DNA of 64,000 nucleotides from Branchiostoma floridae (taxonomy: Eukaryota > Chordata > Leptocardii > Amphioxiformes > Branchiostomatidae): assembly GCF_000003815.2 (NCBI RefSeq), contig NC_049986.1:1521628-1585627 (forward strand), written 5' to 3'. The notes beneath the pieces were generated by a model that worked only from the letters and a program-made list of their open reading frames with translations, made no database searches and was not told the origin of the DNA. The position numbers and the translations under genes are program-made. Below are positions 35,359 to 45,360 of this stretch, piece after piece; within the stretch, counting starts at the first letter, position 1; every line of letters begins with the position of its first letter.

Positions 35359-35482
35359 CTCTTGTCCCCTCGTCATTGGCCAGGTTCGTCCGGTTAACCT
35401 TGTAGAACGTAGTCTCCCAATGAGCAGCAGACTTTTGTAGCCTGTCCCAGATGATCAAGCGATTCTTGGAAACATGTGTCTC
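35359..35482 (-). CDS. Juxtamembrane stalk exon of the lectin gene
   Basis: On the minus strand, acceptor TTTAAACAG and donor GTGAGT bound 124 nt. It reads ETHVSKNRLIIWDRLQKSAA then HWETTFYKVNRTNLANDEGT. It enters in phase 0, matching the alternative donor of the transmembrane exon, and leaves in phase 1, matching EGF1. One NRT sequon is present. No domain is recognised; its place between membrane segment and EGF suggests a stalk. The exon is called mainly from phase fit and splice sites. Confidence 0.6.
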
Positions 35483-35716
35483 CTGTTTAAACAGATGCTT
35501 AATTTTAGAACCCTACCAGGAGGTAAGTCCCGTCCAGTCGAAATGGTGGGAAAATGTTGTGCATACAGAAACGTTCATACGGCTTTTCCCAAGAGCTAAC
35601 AACACTTTTTTCTTCTGCAGCCAGGACTGTGCTATTTCCCCGACCCGTTTAGAAATTCATATCATAAACAACGTCAGTCATACTAGCATGAAAGTTCATC
35701 TGTGTTGTTAGAATAC

Positions 35717-36930
35717 ATTATTGAAAAATGCAAAAACTTTATGTACAACACTGAAGTTAACCTTATCCTAGAATATTTTGGCAACAATTTACAAAATCTA
35801 GAGTAAGTTTATAATAGTAAGTTATTAGTAAGTTTTAGCCCCCAAAAGCAATTAATGACAACATGATTACGTCATATTAAGTCATAGCATCATAAAATTT
35901 TAAGGAAATATTAAACTTGACGAGCATATCACCCCTGCACATTTGGTGATCGTACAGTAAGCTGTTTTGAAATTAAGAGGGTGGAAATTGCGAATGAGCC
36001 ACGACCCCCTGGCCAGGAATGCCAAAAAGGCCCAGTCTGGACAGGGTTCATTTATAAGGATTTACCTGTCTAAATTTTCGGACGAACTCCGCGCGTCGAA
36101 CCAGCTTTCAATGCACCGATCACGATCGAACGTCAAATCGAACAAATAGAACAAGATAGAAAAATGCTATGCTATTCTTTGTTGAAGACTACACCCACCA
36201 AGTATATTTATTGTGGGAGGAAGAGCCACTGTATAGCATTGCATTGTCGGTGGGCAGGATGCACGTGTAGTGCAGGGTATGTATAAGACACGGGACTCTG
36301 CACAGGTAGACTTTGTAGACGTGTCCCATTTAGTTGATGCGTAGTATAAGTTTCCTCTCCACGAGTGCCTGAGCTGTTCTCTTCTTGATTTCGCTTTCAG
36401 CTGTTATGCATGCAACAAACGCAGTAGAAAGCCAGTCACAGATAGATGTGCCCTGGTTTTCACCTGCATCGACCGAATGTCAAAAACCGGACACTTCTGC
36501 CCACCAAAAGGTAATAAATGCGGTGCCTCCCGCTTCCACTTTGACTGAAATTATGACGCCCGTACCACAACTATATAGCCCCCCTCCTCAGATGACTGTA
36601 CCCAGTGAAAGTAGCCTTCAACAAAGAAGTCAGCAAATTTGTTTTTCTGCCTGGTCTGAGAGGATTTCAGGGTCAAAGGAGCTAAACCGAAGTCAGTCGA
36701 TATTATCAGCTAAACAGCGGCGACGGCCAGTTCTGTCCGACAAGCGCTGTTTTTGACGGAGGTGTTCGAAATAAAACATGATCGAACAGGGGGCGGGGCT
36801 TCAGGATGGTGCATTGTTCACCGGAGGTCATTCATTCTGTGAACGAGACTCGCGGAGTTTGTCCGAAAATTTAGTGGGGTGAGTCCCTCACTTTAATTTC
36901 AGTGATGAATACAAACTGTTAGCATTTTTC
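35717..36930. mobile_element. Foldback element with diverged long arms and a nested insertion
   Basis: The outer arm near 35717-35757 continues at 36049-36100 and matches, in inverse, 36835-36930. The shared core AAATTTTCGGACGAACTCCG near 36072 pairs with CGGAGTTTGTCCGAAAATTT near 36854. The same arms occur at 59951-60384. The left arm is interrupted by about 295 bp beginning TTAACCTTATCC and ending GTCTGGACAGGGTT, a TTAA-family insert. The centre contains an unidentified open frame (36385-36756). Confidence 0.65.
36385..36756 (+). other. Unidentified 123-codon open frame inside a foldback element
   Basis: The frame is rich in Ser, Pro and Gln (for example VPQLYSPPPQMTVPSESSLQ) and ends KRCF. 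It is preceded by a good polypyrimidine tract and TTTCAG at about 36400, so an exon starting there is possible. It has no recognised domain and looks intrinsically disordered. It is antisense to the surrounding lectin-gene intron. It could be a captured host fragment, element-encoded, or a chance frame. Confidence 0.3.
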
Positions 36931-36969
36931 TATGAATTCAGTCATAATATAGATATTGACTTACCTTAC

Positions 36970-37103
36970 GATTAGGACCAAGACTATGTGACTTACGGTC
37001 AGGCCTATAGTGAGGGCAACTGTTCCTATTACAAAGCCGCACCCCATCAGAAGCCGACAGACTTTGCTGGATTTCATCTTGTTCCACATTCCCATGGCAC
37101 GAT
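36970..37103 (-). CDS. Transmembrane exon of the lectin gene
   Basis: On the minus strand after AAATCTTAG, in phase 1, it reads DRAMGMWNKMKSSKVCRLLM followed by GCGFVIGTVALTIGLTVSHI and VLVLI. A basic stretch (NKMKSSKVCR) precedes about 28 hydrophobic residues, as expected for a signal anchor with a cytoplasmic N-terminus. Two overlapping donors exist (GTAAGG and, five bases on, GTAAGT). The first leaves phase 0 and fits the stalk exon, so it was chosen. Confidence 0.78.
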
Positions 37104-38409
37104 CTAAGATTTGATAAGTACAAAATCATAACTTTCTTTATAAAAATGTTGCTATGATATCATAACTCTTTTATGGCATAAATGACCAAAGAGCTAATAC
37201 TCAGATATTGAAATTTGTGATCACGCAGAGCTGATTGATTAAGCGAGTAAGTAAGTGAATAATTGAGTGAGCGAGCATGATTATATGGTGGATTAATGTA
37301 ATCAAACAATGGAATGTCAAACTACAACGATGCTTCGACACAAAATCAAACTTCTCAGATGATACTCGGAATTGCATATCGAATAAGAGAGAGACAATTT
37401 ACAAGTGCAGGCCGCTGTATTAGGCTTGGCTGCCAGTTAGAATAAGTGTATACATGTGGCAATTAAAACTATTGCCATGGCCACGGTTTTGTTGTTTGTA
37501 AGTATTAATGTTCTTTTTAGGATTTTTGTTCTATCTATTTACCTTGCTGTATGCATGGAGCTTATTTTACGCGATGAACATCAAGAGTTCGGAGACCTCA
37601 TATATCCATGGAATAGTCTGATTATGTAAATTACTTTCACATTTACTTCATCTATGCTTGGTTATGTACACCTAACGCCGGTCCCAATGTTGATTGTCCA
37701 ATAATTTACCAATTAGAAGAATCATAACACTTTTAGATCAATCATGCAAATTAGGGACGTTTTTGCATAATTGCTATCTGCTGATGTTCCACCAGCCACA
37801 AACGACACATATTAGAGGTATTTGAGTCCTATAACAAAAACAGTACAAATATAGATTTCCCTCTTTAATAATACAAATTGATAGTGCCAGTTTGCATATT
37901 TTGCACTTGAGGATGTACATCTTTGTCAAAGTTACCTAAATACCAAATATTGTCTTAATCTATATATAAAAAATCACGACGATCCGTCAACCCCTTCCCA
38001 AGTTATTCCGCTCCAAAGGTATGATTCAACTGCGCAAGCGCGAACGAATTGCTTTGGAATTCCGGGAATTTTCGCCAATTGGATATATATACTACATAGT
38101 TCGGCTACTATTTCTCTCTTTTTCAGTTACATATGCCATATGTTTGAGTATCCTATTATGAAATGCTGTGGATTTATAAACTGTAGTTATTAAATATGCA
38201 AATAAGCCCCTGGTTTGAAGATTATTATTATAATTTTATTATAAAAGGCATCTATGAAGCAATCCAATTCAAAATATAATGATGATCCGTCAACCCTTCT
38301 TGAGTTATTCCCCGGAAAGCCATTGCCAAAACATTTTCTTAGTCGGTGAAAGAGGCTAATATTTTTTGACATTTCTTAGCTATACCGCTGGACTTATACT
38401 CGGACTTAC
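37104..38409 (-). other. Lectin-gene intron without recognised coding sequence
   Basis: AT-rich intron between the cytoplasmic cassettes and the transmembrane exon. It contains GATCCGTCAACCC-type phrases at 37979 and 38282 that recur in a dispersed repeat near 58290 and 58570. Nothing else is recognised. Confidence 0.5.
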
Positions 38410-38639
38410 CTTTGTAGCTTACACGCGGTGTCCCGGCATCATCATCTCCGCGGCCGTCGGTACCCTCCGGTGTGTTGGGAGTATCGGGACACATGTGCAA
38501 CTCTTCATTTTGATCTGGCCCAGACACCGTTACCTGCTCTCCTGACGCAAGATTGCGAGGCGGTGGTAGCGGGGGCGCGGGCCGTGTCAACCCGGACCCC
38601 AACATTACTGCCGGCTGATTTGTGTGATTTCTGTCACTT
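38410..38639 (-). pseudogene. Cytoplasmic cassette exon D, frameshifted
   Basis: Sister of exon 39355-39125. Most of it reads LPPPRNLASGEQVTVSGPDQ then NEELHMCPDTPNTPEGTDGR and VSYK, with a perfect GTAAGT donor. Near its 5' end it lacks one base relative to exon C (length 230 instead of 231). Entering in the usual phase 1 therefore meets TAA after about ten codons. Because neighbouring cassettes are phase 1-1, skipping it keeps the frame. It is either a pseudo-exon, a regulated truncating exon, or a sequence error. Confidence 0.65.
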
Positions 38640-39124
38640 CTAGAAGTAGCAAAAACACGGAGGTCACAGTAACCAAGATCATAACCTTCTCAACGAGCAC
38701 ATACAAACACACAATTAAATGTGGCAAAAAGATGGGAACATGAATCCAAACCAGTGAGAGTAAACTCACGTAAAAGCAAATCACATTTTAAAGTAATTTC
38801 CCCCACCTGAAAACCATAATAAAGCACAAAATTGGGCATTTTTGCATAGAACAAAACACATTAAAACCATCTTATCCTTAAGTACGACTGATACTGTCAG
38901 GAACCCAAAAAATGCGACTAACCGAGCCAATTAAGATGAATTATAAAGAAAATTCTGGTACACAGCTCCCCGTCAAAGCCCCTAAAAGCACCCATCCCCC
39001 ACAAATAACTTTTTACGCCAATGCCCACAGAAAAACTGGTAAAGGAGGCAAATATTTGGTGCTGCTGGACAAAATCTGCACAATTATTTTAAAGCGATAC
39101 CGCTGGACTTATACTCGGACGCAC

Positions 39125-39355
39125 CTCTGTAGCTTACACGCGGTGTCTCGGCATCGTCATGTCGGCGGCCGTCGGTACCCCCCGGTGTGTTGGGAGTATC
39201 GGGACACATGTGCAACTCTTCATTTTGCTCTGGCCCAGACACCGTTACCTGCTCTCCTGACGCAAGATTGCGAGGCGGTGGTAGCGGGGGCGCGGGCCGT
39301 GTCAACCCAGACCCCAACATTTCTGCCGGCTGATTTGCGTCGCGTTCTGTCACTT
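39125..39355 (-). CDS. Cytoplasmic cassette exon C of the lectin gene
   Basis: A 231-nt phase 1-1 exon on the minus strand, donor GTGCGT. It reads VTERDANQPAEMLGSGLTRP, then a proline-rich APPLPPPRNLASGEQV and NEELHMCPDTPNTPGGTDGR, ending VSYR. The PPLPPP stretch could bind SH3 or WW domains, and the SYR tyrosine recurs in the sister exons. Function is inferred only from position before the transmembrane exon. Confidence 0.7.
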
Positions 39356-39930
39356 CTAGAAGTCACAAAAACAGGGCAGCGGGTGAACAGTTACCAAGAT
39401 CATTCCCTTCTCAAAGAGCATACAAGCACACAATACAAAAAGGTAGGGAACATGAATCTAAACCATAGTAAACTCACCGAAAAGCAAATCACACTGCAAA
39501 GTTTTTAATAATTTCCTCACCTGAAAACCATAGAACACAAACAGGAACGAACTAAATACACTTCGAAGTGAAAAACACCCTACCGTCCTAACATATTCAT
39601 ATCTTCGTGTCAAACATAAAGCACAACGTTGGCATTTTTGCATTGAATGAAACACATTAGAAATATTTTGTCGGTGAATACGACTGATACCGTGAGGAAC
39701 AAAAAATTGCAACTAACCGAGCCAATTAAGATGAATTATAAAGACAATTCTGGTACACAGCGCCCCGTTAAAGCTCCCCAAAGCAACACCCCCCCCCCCC
39801 CCCACAAACACACAAAACAACTTATTACGCCAATTCCCACAGGGAAGCGGTGAAGGATGCTGATATTTGGTGCTGTTGGACAAAGTCAACACAATTTTTT
39901 GGCTACCACTGGACTTATACTCAGACGTAC

Positions 39931-40152
39931 CTCTGTAGCTTATACGAGGTGTCTCGGCATCGACATTTCCGCGGCCGTCGGTACCCTCCGGTGTGTTGGG
40001 AGTATCAGGACACATGTACAACCCTTCATTTTGAGCCCCGTACATAGGGTTTGCCTTCAAACGGACATCGGCGTAACTTCCGGTGTCATCCGCTCCATGT
40101 TGATGGATCTCCTTTGGGTGATCTTGAAGTTTCCCAATAGGTTTGGTCATTT
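39931..40152 (-). CDS. Cytoplasmic cassette exon B of the lectin gene (NPMY motif)
   Basis: A 222-nt phase 1-1 exon on the minus strand, donor GTACGT. It reads MTKPIGKLQDHPKEIHQHGA, then DDTGSYADVRLKANPMYGAQ and NEGLYMCPDTPNTPEGTDGR, ending ISYR. It fuses the GSYADV-NPMY half seen in exon A with the CPDTPNTPEG half seen in exons C and D. NPMY fits the NPxY consensus bound by PTB domains and endocytic adaptors; several other tyrosines are candidate phosphosites. Confidence 0.75.
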
Positions 40153-40344
40153 CTAGTTGCCGCAAAAATATACATGGGGAACAACAGTAACCAAGATCAT
40201 TGTCTTCTCAAAGAGCATACAAACACATCATGAAAAGTGGCAAAGGACGGAAACATGAATCTAAACCAAAGTAAAAACACGGAAAAGTGAATCACACTTC
40301 AAAGTAGTTTTCACTCGTGAAAAACAAAGAACACAAACAAGAGT

Positions 40345-41825
40345 GAACTGATGACTTACAAGTTACTTTTTTGCATTTACACGGATGACCTACTCACTGC
40401 TATTAAACACTGTAATATTGAGATGTATGCTGATGACTCTACTCCTTCTGCTTCTGGCCCAGATGTTTTAACAATCCAAAACACACTTCAGGCCGAACTT
40501 AACCATATTTGGTACTGCGTGCAAGTAAATAAACTAGTATTAGATGTGAAGAAAATTAAGTCAATTGTGACTGGAAGTCGCCACAAATTAAAGACCAACC
40601 CAGACATACAAATTAAAATTTTACAGACTTAAATGATAGAACAGGTAACTCAAGCAACAATACTTGGTTTTATGATAGAACAGTACTTAACATGGGCACA
40701 GCAAGCAGACAAATAGTCTGTGTAACACAAACTCCGCTGTCCAGGGCTATAACTTGCCCCTCCCCTCGGAGGCCAGGGGGGGGGGGGGGTTGGCGGGCTG
40801 CTATAAGCGAGATTTAATCAGGCTAGCAGACAAAGTCCTGAATAAGATGACTGGTGCAGTATCAATGCTTAAGAGGTCGAGATATCTGCTTTTTGATGGA
40901 CCGCTAAAGGCCGTGACGCAGGCACTAGTGTTAACCAATCTGGATTATTGTGCTTGCTTGTTATCTGCTAGCCCACATACATCCTTGAACAAGCTACAAA
41001 TTCTGCAAAATACGTCAGCCAGACTTGTTCTAAATGCACACTATAATGGAAACACTGAATTATATGCATAGTAAGCTACAGTGACCAACAGTTAAAGAAA
41101 GGCTGTACACTGATACACTTTTATGTTTAACAAACTGTAAGTAGCTAAGGAACATAGAGCTATGTAAGACAGATTAGAAAACATTAGTAGCACACATGAG
41201 CACAGCACTCGTCTTGCGATGAGTGGTGGTTTTAGACTACCTAAGCCAAAAACTGCAGCAATGACTAGGGCCATCTTGTATAAATGCACCAAGTCCTATA
41301 ACACATTCCCATTACAAATGAAATCAGTCTCAGTCACCTTCCATTTTCAAAACACACATTGTGAATTGGATTTGGACTAGAATTAACACAAACAAACCCT
41401 TACAGAACTGGTGGTATTCAAATTTGTATCTAGTTCTAATATAGCTGATAATCAACTGTATTGATTGACTCATGTTTGTCGAAAATTATCAGTCCACCGT
41501 TGTCGTTAATTCGTTTTAGTTATACTATTACTTTCTTTCGTCAATTACACTCACTTGGTTATGTTATTTATTTTTTAAATACACGAGTGCTGTTTAATTT
41601 TTTTTTAATTTTTGTTAAAGCTTTTGTTACTGATGATGACATTTACACATCATTATTTTAAGTTGAGTTCAATTTTACATTTATTTTATTACTTTCAGTC
41701 CTTCTTATATTATACTTGTGCTCTTACGTTGGCTTATGATATTTGATTGTTTTGTAATTCTAAATGGACCTCAGGATGAAAAGATTTTGTGATTGTTAAG
41801 TCTAATGGAGATCGAAATAAACAAA
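40345..41825 (+). mobile_element. 5'-truncated LINE inserted in the cassette array
   Basis: Plus-strand frames contain LLFCIYTDDLLTA and CNIEMYADDSTPSASG with the YADD catalytic motif. A broken C-terminal part follows (KAVTQALVLTNLDYCACLLS, LQILQNTSARLVLNA), and the 3' end is a run of AAAC repeats near 41812-41832. It is opposite in orientation to the lectin gene. The flanking DNA, GAACACAAACAAGAGTGAAC on the left and CTTCCAAGTGAAAATCGCCC on the right, matches a continuous stretch at 39532-39590, which shows the empty site. Frameshifts make it inactive. Confidence 0.85.
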
Positions 41826-41863
41826 CAAACAAGCATAACGCTTCCAAGTGAAAATCGCCCTAC

Positions 41864-42010
41864 CGTCCGGAGCCTGTTGTTGAGCCCCTTGTCCGTACAT
41901 AGGGTTTGCCTTCAAACAACCCCGGATATTACGGACATCAGCGTAGCTTCCGTTGTCATCCGCTCCATGTTGAACATCTTTCGGGTGATGTCGAATATGT
42001 TCCGTCATTT
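41864..42010 (-). CDS. Cytoplasmic cassette exon A of the lectin gene (NPMY motif)
   Basis: A 147-nt phase 1-1 exon on the minus strand, acceptor CTACTAG, donor GTAGGG. It reads MTEHIRHHPKDVQHGADDNG, then SYADVRNIRGCLKANPMYGQ and GAQQQAPD. It is the most upstream segment recognised for this gene. The ATG two bases in could be internal, since the phase implies an earlier exon, which was not found. NPMY and SYADV tyrosine motifs suggest signalling or endocytic sorting. Confidence 0.68.
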
Positions 42011-42069
42011 CTAGTAGCCGCAAAATATGGAGAACAACAGTAAATAAAATTTACATGTAACCTATACTA

Positions 42070-42480
42070 TAGTTAACCCTATCCAGGCTTGTGTGTGTCT
42101 GTTTGGGGGGTGGGGGGTGTGTGGTGAAAGTGCCGGCGCCAACTTTGACAAAAATAAGTAGTTTTCGTTTAAACAATGGGATTTTAAGATTTTGTTGCTA
42201 AACTATACTTCTTTTCATATATCTTTAATATATAACTTATGTTAATGTGGAATTTATAATTAAATATTCATAAGTTATGCCAATTTGATGACGTAATTGG
42301 TCAAAATGCAAGATGGCCGACAATGTCATGATAAAAAGTATAGCCATTTAATTTTCACTCGGATTTCCTCACTACTTGGTGTTTTCTTACAAAAAACATT
42401 AATTCGAACGTTTTCATTCCGTTTTCATGGGATTTTAGCGTTATATGTTGAAAAATATGTATCTGAAGACATCTTAGTCT
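42070..42480. repeat. TTAA-family repeat fragment
   Basis: Begins TTAACCCTATCCAGGC and contains CCGGCGCCAACTTTGAC and a GACGTAATTGGTCAAAATGC stretch, similar to copies at 34490-34830 and 22090-22450. The right end is not clear. Confidence 0.55.
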
Positions 42481-42642
42481 TGCGATCATCTCTACCACTG
42501 GAATTATCCTGCAGCTGAAGCAAAATAACTGCATATGGGGTGAGAGGATATTCCTCTAGCTACAAGACCAATTGAGATCCGATCTTTCAATTTCTCCAAT
42601 TCTAAAAATAAGAGGACCAAATATAATCTTTAAGTAAACTAG

Positions 42643-44101
42643 AAAGGCCGACATTTGCTCGAGAGCATGCAAATACAGCATATTTCAGCCATCTCCCTCC
42701 CCATTCAACAATAGACAGTTCCAAAAACACCCATTTATGAAAACGGAACACTTCTGCTTAAAAATCACCTTTACTAAGCACAGTGTAGCCCAAAAAATTA
42801 CCCTGTGCAAGGATGGACTCTTTCAGTGCATCCCAGTTGAATTTGCACGATAAATCAGTCCAGAAATACTCCCGCTGAAAACATGGCCTTTGAATAAGAA
42901 ACCCAGTCCAAAATTAAACTTAGCAAAAGAGGTCCCCCGTGCATGAAAAGGTAAAATAGACCAGTCTAAAAACACTTCTGCTAAAAATGGAATTTTGAAT
43001 CATCACCCATCCAAAACTGAATTCGAAAAAATTCCCATCCGCCCATGAATGGACTCTTCCTATGATACCCGTATGTAAAGTGGACCAGTGAAAAAATACA
43101 TCCGCTAAAATAGGACTTTGACACAATCAGGGAAGTCCAAAAATGATTCTTTTTTGTATAAATGCCCCCCTCCGTGCAAGAATGGACTATTCCAGCACAT
43201 CTCATGTAAAATTGCAAAATAGACCAGTCCAAAATACTCCCACTGCAAGACTTAACATAATCACTAGTCCAAAGATGAATTAAAAAAAAAAAAAACTTCC
43301 GTGCAGGAATGGACTCTTCCAACAACAGGCTCACTAATTGGCTGCCGTAACTTGGTCTACTCAGAATATTGAATCAGCCTACACGAATGGTTGCCAAATA
43401 AGTTTTTATAGACATGACCGACAAAATCCCAAAATATATCATTTGGAAGTGGGTTATGCCAAAAATATACATGGGTCCTTTGAAAAAACATCTAAAGTAC
43501 CCCTTCCCCAAATTGCAGGTCATTTGGTTGCGAAACGAGGGTACAGGAGCCAAAAATGTCCTATTTTTGTCAAAAAATGGCCAAAAAAATCACAACATTA
43601 AGCGTTTTGTTGTGCGGTATGCCCAAATTGTTGTTGAATCCATGTGCGCACATGTGGATGGCACTCCTATACGAAATTTTAGGTCATTTGGTTGTAAAAC
43701 GACGGTACAGGAGCAAAAATGTCGTTTTTTTTTTAAAAAAAATCACAAAAAAATCACAAAATTAAACATTTTTTGTACCATATACCAAAACTGTTACCGA
43801 ATCTATGTGGGTATATGATCAAAGCATCTCTGTACCAAATTAGGTCATTCGGCTGTAATACCACGGTACAGAGCGCCAAAATATACATAAAAATTGCCAA
43901 AAACTTTAGTAAAATCATTTTAAAGGCAGATATGAAAAAAAAAATGTCTAAGAGGATTAGCCCACTCTACTCTTGTGCCATATTTCAGGTCATATAGTCC
44001 AGGAACGAAGGAGGTAAGTTAAACGTGTTTTGAAAATTTGACAGGAGAAAGAAAAACATTACGAATACAATATATTTCACCATACCTATGGTATGGCTGA
44101 A
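42643..44101 (+). mobile_element. TA-flanked element, diverged copy 3
   Basis: Starts ACTAGAAAGGCCGACATTTG and ends GGTATGGCTGAAATA like the copies at 17341-22029 and 51653-53176, with TA at each end. The interior shares the GACAGGAGAAAGAAA and CGAATACAATATATTTCACC end blocks but is otherwise strongly diverged. No transposase is visible; the frames at 43414-43818 are AT-rich repeat sequence. Confidence 0.65.
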
Positions 44102-44167
44102 ATATAAAAATAAAGCATAACATTGGGCATTTTTGCATTAGATAAACCACATTAAAAAGATGTTATC

Positions 44168-44643
44168 GGCAATTTTGCTTGGGAATGAGATATCAGAGAT
44201 TTTTCTACGGTCTTGGAGTGAATCGTTGGTAGGTTGGAAACAAGCTCGGAGTAAGTCAGTAGTATACGGCGTGGTTAAGATGTCTGTTTGACCGCTGACT
44301 AACGCCCGAACACCAGCCGAATACTAGCCGACCTTGCCGAACACCAGCCAACCACCAGCCAACCCGGCGTTCCAGACCTGCCGTTCAGAGCCGAATGTTT
44401 AAACATTTCAAACATTCGGATGGCGCAGCCGAACACCAGCCAACCGAGCTGAACGCCAGCCGACTGAGCCGAACGCCAGCCAACCGAGCTGAACGCCAGC
44501 CGACTGAGCCGAACGCCAGCCGACTGAGCCGAACGCCAGCCGACTGAGCCGAACGCCAGCCGACTCCCGAATCACTCCTAACCATAGTCGGGAGGAGTCG
44601 GGAGCTAGATTATATATATATTCGGCTATTTGTAAGCTAGGCT
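44168..44643. repeat. Truncated relative of the CCAGCCGA TIR element
   Basis: Matches 19095-19500, including the arrangement of CCGAACACCAGCC repeats and an imperfect palindrome around ATTCGGATGG. A 20-bp unit GAACGCCAGCCGACTGAGCC is amplified several times at 44450-44560. The left terminal repeat is missing. Confidence 0.7.
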
Positions 44644-44789
44644 TTACTTTATGCAATCTACGCCCTCGCAGCTCCTGAGCGCTCTATTCCAGCTTCGGAC
44701 CGTGCGTTCCAGCCGTGGACCGCACTGCGTAGCTCCGGAGCGCACGGTCCAGCTCCTGAACAGACGGTTGCCAAAATAGGCAAAAGAAA

Positions 44790-45172
44790 GTAAAATTCCC
44801 GGCGGTCTGCGCTTATTAATTAGGCGGGCGGGCACACTCTCAGTACCGTAAACATAGCGGCGAGCTCACGAACTATACAATCGAATCCGATAATTAGTCG
44901 CTACATCCCCCTTCCCAACTCATAAAAATAATAGCTGCTCCCTCTTCTCTTACAGGCTCAGCATAGTCACTGACATCTTGTCTTTTCAGCCAGCCGTTCT
45001 AGTTTTCGCCGTGAGCGATGTATTTGGAAGCGATCCAGTCAAAATTCCCGGCGGTCTGCGCTAATCAACTGGGCGGGCGGGCAACACTCTCAGCACCGTA
45101 AACATAGCGGCGGCCACACGAACTATACAGTCAAACCCACTTACTAGTCGCTTCATCCCCCTCCTGAACTCA
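44790..45172 (+). repeat. Direct repeat of about 135 bp, two copies
   Basis: AAATTCCCGGCGGTCTGCGC begins both copies (about 44792 and 45042), and similarity runs through ACTCTCAG-ACCGTAAACATAGC to CTCATA. The GC content is higher than the surroundings. The function is unknown. Confidence 0.7.
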
Positions 45173-45360
45173 TATACAAGCTAATCGCATTCAACAAAAA
45201 CCAGACGGCGCAAAATCTATCTAGGTATGCCATGCGAGCTACATGTACATATAATCCACAGAGGCATTACAGGTGTTCAAAAGAATCGGGGTACGATTCA
45301 TATCTTTGAGTTTGGGGAGATATGCAAGTGCACGTTCAGCAGGAATAGCTCCCATAGAGA

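Larger units (their letters stand above)
38410..40330 (-). repeat. Tandem array of cytoplasmic-tail exon cassettes (about 0.75-0.8 kb units)
   Basis: Three successive units share both exon (CPDTPNTPEGTDGR) and intron sequence, for example CCAATTAAGATGAATTATAA at 38929 and 39722 and AAAGCAAATCACA at 38776 and 39481. A fourth, diverged unit at 41864-42010 is separated by an inserted LINE. The array multiplies a tyrosine-bearing intracellular segment of the lectin receptor. Confidence 0.85.

Noticed and set aside
43414-43818. 134-codon plus-strand frame
   Set aside because: AT-rich, lysine-rich low-complexity translation of the TA-flanked repeat element with internal near-duplications; not a gene.
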